This document shows, in pieces, positions 60,742 to 64,000 of a stretch of 64,000 nt of DNA. Source of the DNA: Trujillonella endophytica (GTDB lineage: Bacteria > Actinomycetota > Actinomycetes > Mycobacteriales > Geodermatophilaceae). The position numbers and the translations under genes were made by a program. Below the pieces are notes generated by a model. It ran no database searches. It saw only the letters and a list, made by a program, of their open reading frames with translations, and had not been told where the DNA came from. The stretch lies in the NCBI RefSeq assembly GCF_900110555.1, contig NZ_FOEE01000001.1, positions 1 through 64,000 on the forward strand, written 5' to 3'. Position 1 is the stretch's first letter. Each line of letters begins with the position of its first letter.

Positions 60742-61923
60742 ATGAGTGACTCGGTCGCCGTGGTGTGGGACGACGCCCTCCTCGGCTACACCATGGGCGG
60801 GGAGCACCCGATGCACCCGGTGCGGCTGGACCTGACCATGCGGCTGGCCGAGAGCCTCGGCGTCCTCGCCAACGACCGGATCACGGTGGTCAAGCCGACG
60901 CCGGCCGACGAGGCCCTACTGACGCTCGTCCACGACCCGGCCTACCTGGAGGCCGTGCGACGCGCGCCGGCCGAGCCGGGCATCGGGCACGGCCTGGGCA
61001 CCGACGACAACCCGATCTTCCCCGGCATGTACGACGCGGCCGCGCTGATCACCGGGGGCAGCGTGGAGGCGGCGCGCCTGGTCCACGAGGGCCGGGCGCA
61101 GCACGCGGTGAACATCGCCGGCGGCCTGCACCACGCCCAGCGCGACCGCGCCGCGGGGTTCTGCGTGTTCAACGACGCCGCCGTCGCGATCGCCTGGCTG
61201 CTGGCCCAGGGCTACGAGCGGATCGCCTACGTGGACGTCGACGTCCACCACGGCGACGGCGTCCAGTCCGCCTTCTACGAGGACCCGCGGGTGCTGACGA
61301 TCAGCGTCCACCAGACCCCGCTCACCCTCTATCCCGGCACCGGCTTCCCCGAGGAGACCGGCGATCCCGACAAGGCGCTGGGCAGCGCGGTGAACCTGGC
61401 GCTGCCCAACGGCACCGACGACTCCGCCTGGCTGCGGGCGTTCGCCGCGGTGGTGCCCGGCGCGCTGAAGGCGTTCCAGCCGCAGATCCTGGTCACCCAG
61501 TGCGGCTGCGACGCCCACCACGAGGACCCGATGGCCGATCTGGCGCTCACCGTCGACGGCCAGCGGGCCAGCTACCGCGCCCTGCACGACCTCGCCCACG
61601 AGCTGTGCGACGGCCGGTGGATCGCCCTCGGCGGCGGCGGGTACGGCCTCGTGCGCTGCGTGCCCCGCGCCTGGACGCACCTCATCGCCGAGGCCAGCGG
61701 CGACCGGCTGGACCCGGCGACCGAGATCCCGGAGTCCTGGCGGGAGGACGTCGTCCGCCGGGGCCTGCGGGCGCGGCCGCCGACCCACACGACCGAGGGC
61801 GGCTACACCGGCTTCGCGCACTGGGACCCGTTCACCGAGTCCCGCGTGGACCGGGCCATCCTGCGGTCGCGGCGCGCCTCCTATCCCTACTTCGGCCTGG
61901 ACCCGGACGACCCCCGTGATTAG
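60742..61923 (+). CDS. acuC: AcuC-type deacetylase (histone-deacetylase superfamily)
   Basis: 393 residues of the zinc-dependent class I/II HDAC fold. [27 protein letters not shown] holds the catalytic His pair. [29 protein letters not shown] supplies the zinc Asp and His, [18 protein letters not shown] the second Asp, and LGGGGYG the catalytic Tyr. AcuC removes acetyl groups from acetyl-CoA synthetase in Bacillus. The neighbouring gene encodes a Pat-like acetyltransferase, making a writer-eraser pair. AGGAGG lies 4-5 bases before the ATG. It is divergent from ideR. Confidence 0.93.
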   Translation: MSDSVAVVWDDALLGYTMGGEHPMHPVRLDLTMRLAESLGVLANDRITVVKPTPADEALLTLVHDPAYLEAVRRAPAEPGIGHGLGTDDNPIFPGMYDAAALITGGSVEAARLVHEGRAQHAVNIAGGLHHAQRDRAAGFCVFNDAAVAIAWLLAQGYERIAYVDVDVHHGDGVQSAFYEDPRVLTISVHQTPLTLYPGTGFPEETGDPDKALGSAVNLALPNGTDDSAWLRAFAAVVPGALKAFQPQILVTQCGCDAHHEDPMADLALTVDGQRASYRALHDLAHELCDGRWIALGGGGYGLVRCVPRAWTHLIAEASGDRLDPATEIPESWREDVVRRGLRARPPTHTTEGGYTGFAHWDPFTESRVDRAILRSRRASYPYFGLDPDDPRD

Positions 61924-61992
61924 GGACCACCGAGCCCCCCACCACTCGCAGGCTCGCGGCGGGCCCCTGCCCGGCGGCCGAAGGTGAATCGA

Positions 61993-64000
61993 ATGTCAGA
62001 CGAGCAGCCCACCGTCCCCGAGCCCGAGCCGCAGCCGCCCGCGCACTGGGAGGCCGACATCGTGGCCGCCGACGGCGGCACGGTGCACCTGCGCCCGATC
62101 CGGCCCGACGACGCCGAGGGCCTCGTCGGGCTGATGGAGCGCAGCTCCGACCAGACCCGCTACTACCGGTTCTTCGGGCCGATGAAGCGGTTGAGCGAGC
62201 GGGACCTGCGCCGCTTCACCCACGTCGACCACGACAACCGGGTGGCGTTCGTGCTGCGGCTGGGCGACCAGTTGATCGGCGTCGGCCGCTACGACCGCTA
62301 CCCCGACACCGACGACGCCGAGGTGGCCTTCCTCATCGAGGACGCCCACCAGGGACGCGGGCTGGGCTCGGTCCTGCTCGAGCACCTGGCCGCGGCGGCG
62401 CTGGAGCGGGGCATCAAGCGCTTCGTGGCCGAGGTGCTGGCGCAGAACAACCGGATGGTGCGGGTCTTCCTCGACGCCGGGTACACGCCGACCCGCACCT
62501 ACGAGGAGGGCGTCGTCCACCTGGCCTTCCCGATCGCGCCGACCGAGGCGGCGCTGGCGGTGGCGGCCGAGCGGGAGCAGCGCAGCGAGTCGCGGTCGAT
62601 CGCCCGGCTGCTGACGCCCTCGTCGGTGGCCGTCGTCGGCGCCAGCAACGACGAGGAGAAGATCGGCAACGCCGTCCTGCGGCACCTGCTCGGCTACGGC
62701 TTCGACGGCCCGATCTACCCGGTCAACCCGGGTGCCCGCCACGTGCGCGGGGTGCCGGCGTACGCGGGGCTCGAGGACATCCCGGGCGACGTGGACCTGG
62801 CCGTGGTCGCCGTCCCGGCCGACGAGGTCGCGGGCGTGGTCGAGGCCGCGCGGCGCAAGAAGGTGCACGGCCTGGTGGTCATCTCCGGCGGCTTCGGCGA
62901 GTCCGGGGCCGAGGGGCGGGCCCGGGAGCGGGCGCTGGTGCTCGCCGCGCGGGCGTCGGGGATGCGGGTGGTGGGGCCCAACTGCCTGGGCATCGTGAGC
63001 ACCGACCCCGCCGTGCGGCTCAACGCCAGCCTCGCCCCGCAGGTCCCCGGCCGGGGGCGGGTGGGCTTCTTCGCGCAGTCCGGCGCCCTCGGCGTCGCGC
63101 TGCTGGAGCGGGCGCGGGCCCGCAACATCGGGCTGTCGAGCTTCGTGTCGGCGGGCAACCGCGCCGACGTCAGCGGCAACGACCTCCTGCAGTTCTGGGC
63201 CACCGACCCCGGCACCGAGGTCGTGCTGCTGCACCTGGAGAGCTTCGGCAACCCGCGCAAGTTCGCCCGGCTGGCGCGCTCCGTCGGGCGCACCAAGCCG
63301 GTGGTCGCGGTGAAGAGCGGCCGGCACGTGCGGATGACGGCGGGGCTGGCCGGCACGTCGGTGGCGGTCCCGGAGGAGTCGGTGGCCGCGCTGTTCTCCT
63401 CCGCGGGCGTGATCCGCGTCGAGACGCTGGCCCAGCTCTTCGACGTCGGCACGCTGCTGGCCCACCAGCCGCTGCCGGCCGGCGACCGGGTCGCGATCGT
63501 GGGCAACTCGACCGCGCTGGGGGTGCTGGTCGCGGACGCCGTCCTCGAGGAGGGCCTGACCCTCGCCTCCGAGGCGCCGGTGGACATCGGCACGGCCGCC
63601 GCGCCCGAGGAGTTCGGCGCGGCGCTGCAGCGGGTGATCGACGACGACGCGGTGGACGCCGTGGTGGCCGTGTTCCTGCCGCCCCTGGCCCAGCAGGTGG
63701 AGCAGTTCGGGCGGGCGCTGCTGGAGGTGGCGCGCAACTCGCCCAAGCCGGTCGTGGCGACCTTCCTCTCCACGGAGGGGATCCCGCCGGAGCTGACCGT
63801 CCCCGGCGAGGACGGGACGCCGGCGCGCGGCTCGGTCCCGTCCTACTCGACGCCCGAGCGGGCGGTGATCGCGCTGGCCAAGGTGGCCGAGTACGCCCGC
63901 TGGCGGCGCCGCCCGGTCGGTGAGCTGCCGGAGCTGGCCGACGTCGACGAGTCCGCCGCGCGCGCGGTCGTGGAGGCCGTGCTGGCCGAGGCCCCGGACG
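61993..64000 (+). CDS. GNAT acetyltransferase fused to ADP-forming acyl-CoA synthetase domain (Pat-like, partial)
   Basis: The frame is open to the right edge, 669 residues seen. An N-terminal GNAT domain (~30-180) has the acetyl-CoA loop FLIEDAHQGRGLGSVLLEHLAAAALERG. It is followed by a CoA-binding Rossmann domain (SVAVVGASNDEEKIGNAVLRHLL) and succinyl-CoA-synthetase-like domains (VVGPNCLGIVSTDP, GFFAQSGALGVALLERA). The phosphorylated His of active ADP-forming enzymes would be expected near 'SGRHVRMTAGLAGTS', where the segment is altered. GNAT-first order matches Streptomyces PatA-type protein lysine acetyltransferases, with the large part as sensor. It lies 69 bases after acuC. Confidence 0.92.
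   Translation, partial: MSDEQPTVPEPEPQPPAHWEADIVAADGGTVHLRPIRPDDAEGLVGLMERSSDQTRYYRFFGPMKRLSERDLRRFTHVDHDNRVAFVLRLGDQLIGVGRYDRYPDTDDAEVAFLIEDAHQGRGLGSVLLEHLAAAALERGIKRFVAEVLAQNNRMVRVFLDAGYTPTRTYEEGVVHLAFPIAPTEAALAVAAEREQRSESRSIARLLTPSSVAVVGASNDEEKIGNAVLRHLLGYGFDGPIYPVNPGARHVRGVPAYAGLEDIPGDVDLAVVAVPADEVAGVVEAARRKKVHGLVVISGGFGESGAEGRARERALVLAARASGMRVVGPNCLGIVSTDPAVRLNASLAPQVPGRGRVGFFAQSGALGVALLERARARNIGLSSFVSAGNRADVSGNDLLQFWATDPGTEVVLLHLESFGNPRKFARLARSVGRTKPVVAVKSGRHVRMTAGLAGTSVAVPEESVAALFSSAGVIRVETLAQLFDVGTLLAHQPLPAGDRVAIVGNSTALGVLVADAVLEEGLTLASEAPVDIGTAAAPEEFGAALQRVIDDDAVDAVVAVFLPPLAQQVEQFGRALLEVARNSPKPVVATFLSTEGIPPELTVPGEDGTPARGSVPSYSTPERAVIALAKVAEYARWRRRPVGELPELADVDESAARAVVEAVLAEAPD

Overview
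The window is very GC-rich and almost fully coding. GTG starts are frequent, SOS and copper sites are of actinobacterial type, and DUF222/HNH, DUF4011, DUF4234, DUF427, DUF4192, DUF6328 and DUF2277 genes are present. This fits an actinobacterium, most likely Geodermatophilaceae (Blastococcus, Geodermatophilus or Modestobacter); the family assignment is inference. I see no rRNA, tRNA or CRISPR array, and no gene-free stretch longer than 300 bases.

Layout. 1-8 kb: a transposase tail cut by the window edge, threonine dehydratase (ilvA), and a giant DUF4011 helicase-nuclease carrying a frameshift. 8-14.7 kb: mostly small single genes (Nudix, DUF4234, zinc ribbon, ferritin-like, GtrA, DUF427, DM13, MarR). 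14.8-21 kb: a ferric-iron ABC importer (fbpABC) and then an aldolase-epimerase-glycosyltransferase set, each unit preceded by an IdeR/DtxR-like iron box. 21-27 kb: an orphan ABC ATPase with a damaged signature motif, a GT39-type membrane glycosyltransferase, methionine aminopeptidase and an SDR. 26.5-31 kb: an ethanolamine module (permease-eutB-eutC) divergent from a GAF-ANTAR regulator. 31.7-33.3 kb: a DUF222/HNH gene with an SOS box and an in-frame stop. 35.7-43.3 kb: cytochrome bd (cydA-cydB-cydDC) divergent from a blaI/M56 peptidase pair, with two perfect 17-bp operators between them. 43.4-48.1 kb: copper operon csoR-copZ-secreted protein-copA, followed by an SDR. 48.1-49.1 kb: Hsp20 and a MerR regulator. 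49.2-52 kb: STAS, YibE/F, methyltransferase and DksA-like protein. 52-55.3 kb: an uncharacterised glycosyltransferase-methyltransferase-toroid operon. 55.3-60.6 kb: Dabb, DUF4192 and ABM-like proteins, an S9 peptidase and IdeR itself. 60.7-64 kb: an acuC deacetylase followed by a GNAT/acyl-CoA synthetase fusion (Pat-like), cut by the right edge.

Together the genes cover iron and copper homeostasis, aerobic respiration under stress, ethanolamine use, surface-sugar chemistry and probably reversible lysine acetylation. Many genes carry a TANNNT hexamer 6-8 bases before the start codon with no room for a leader, so leaderless transcripts are probably common here. The most unusual signals are the BlaI-type operator pair facing cydA, the iron box in front of the aldolase/epimerase/GT2 operon, two families of short 3'-end repeats, paired palindromes inside the cydDC linker, and several genes with key residues or reading frames lost.
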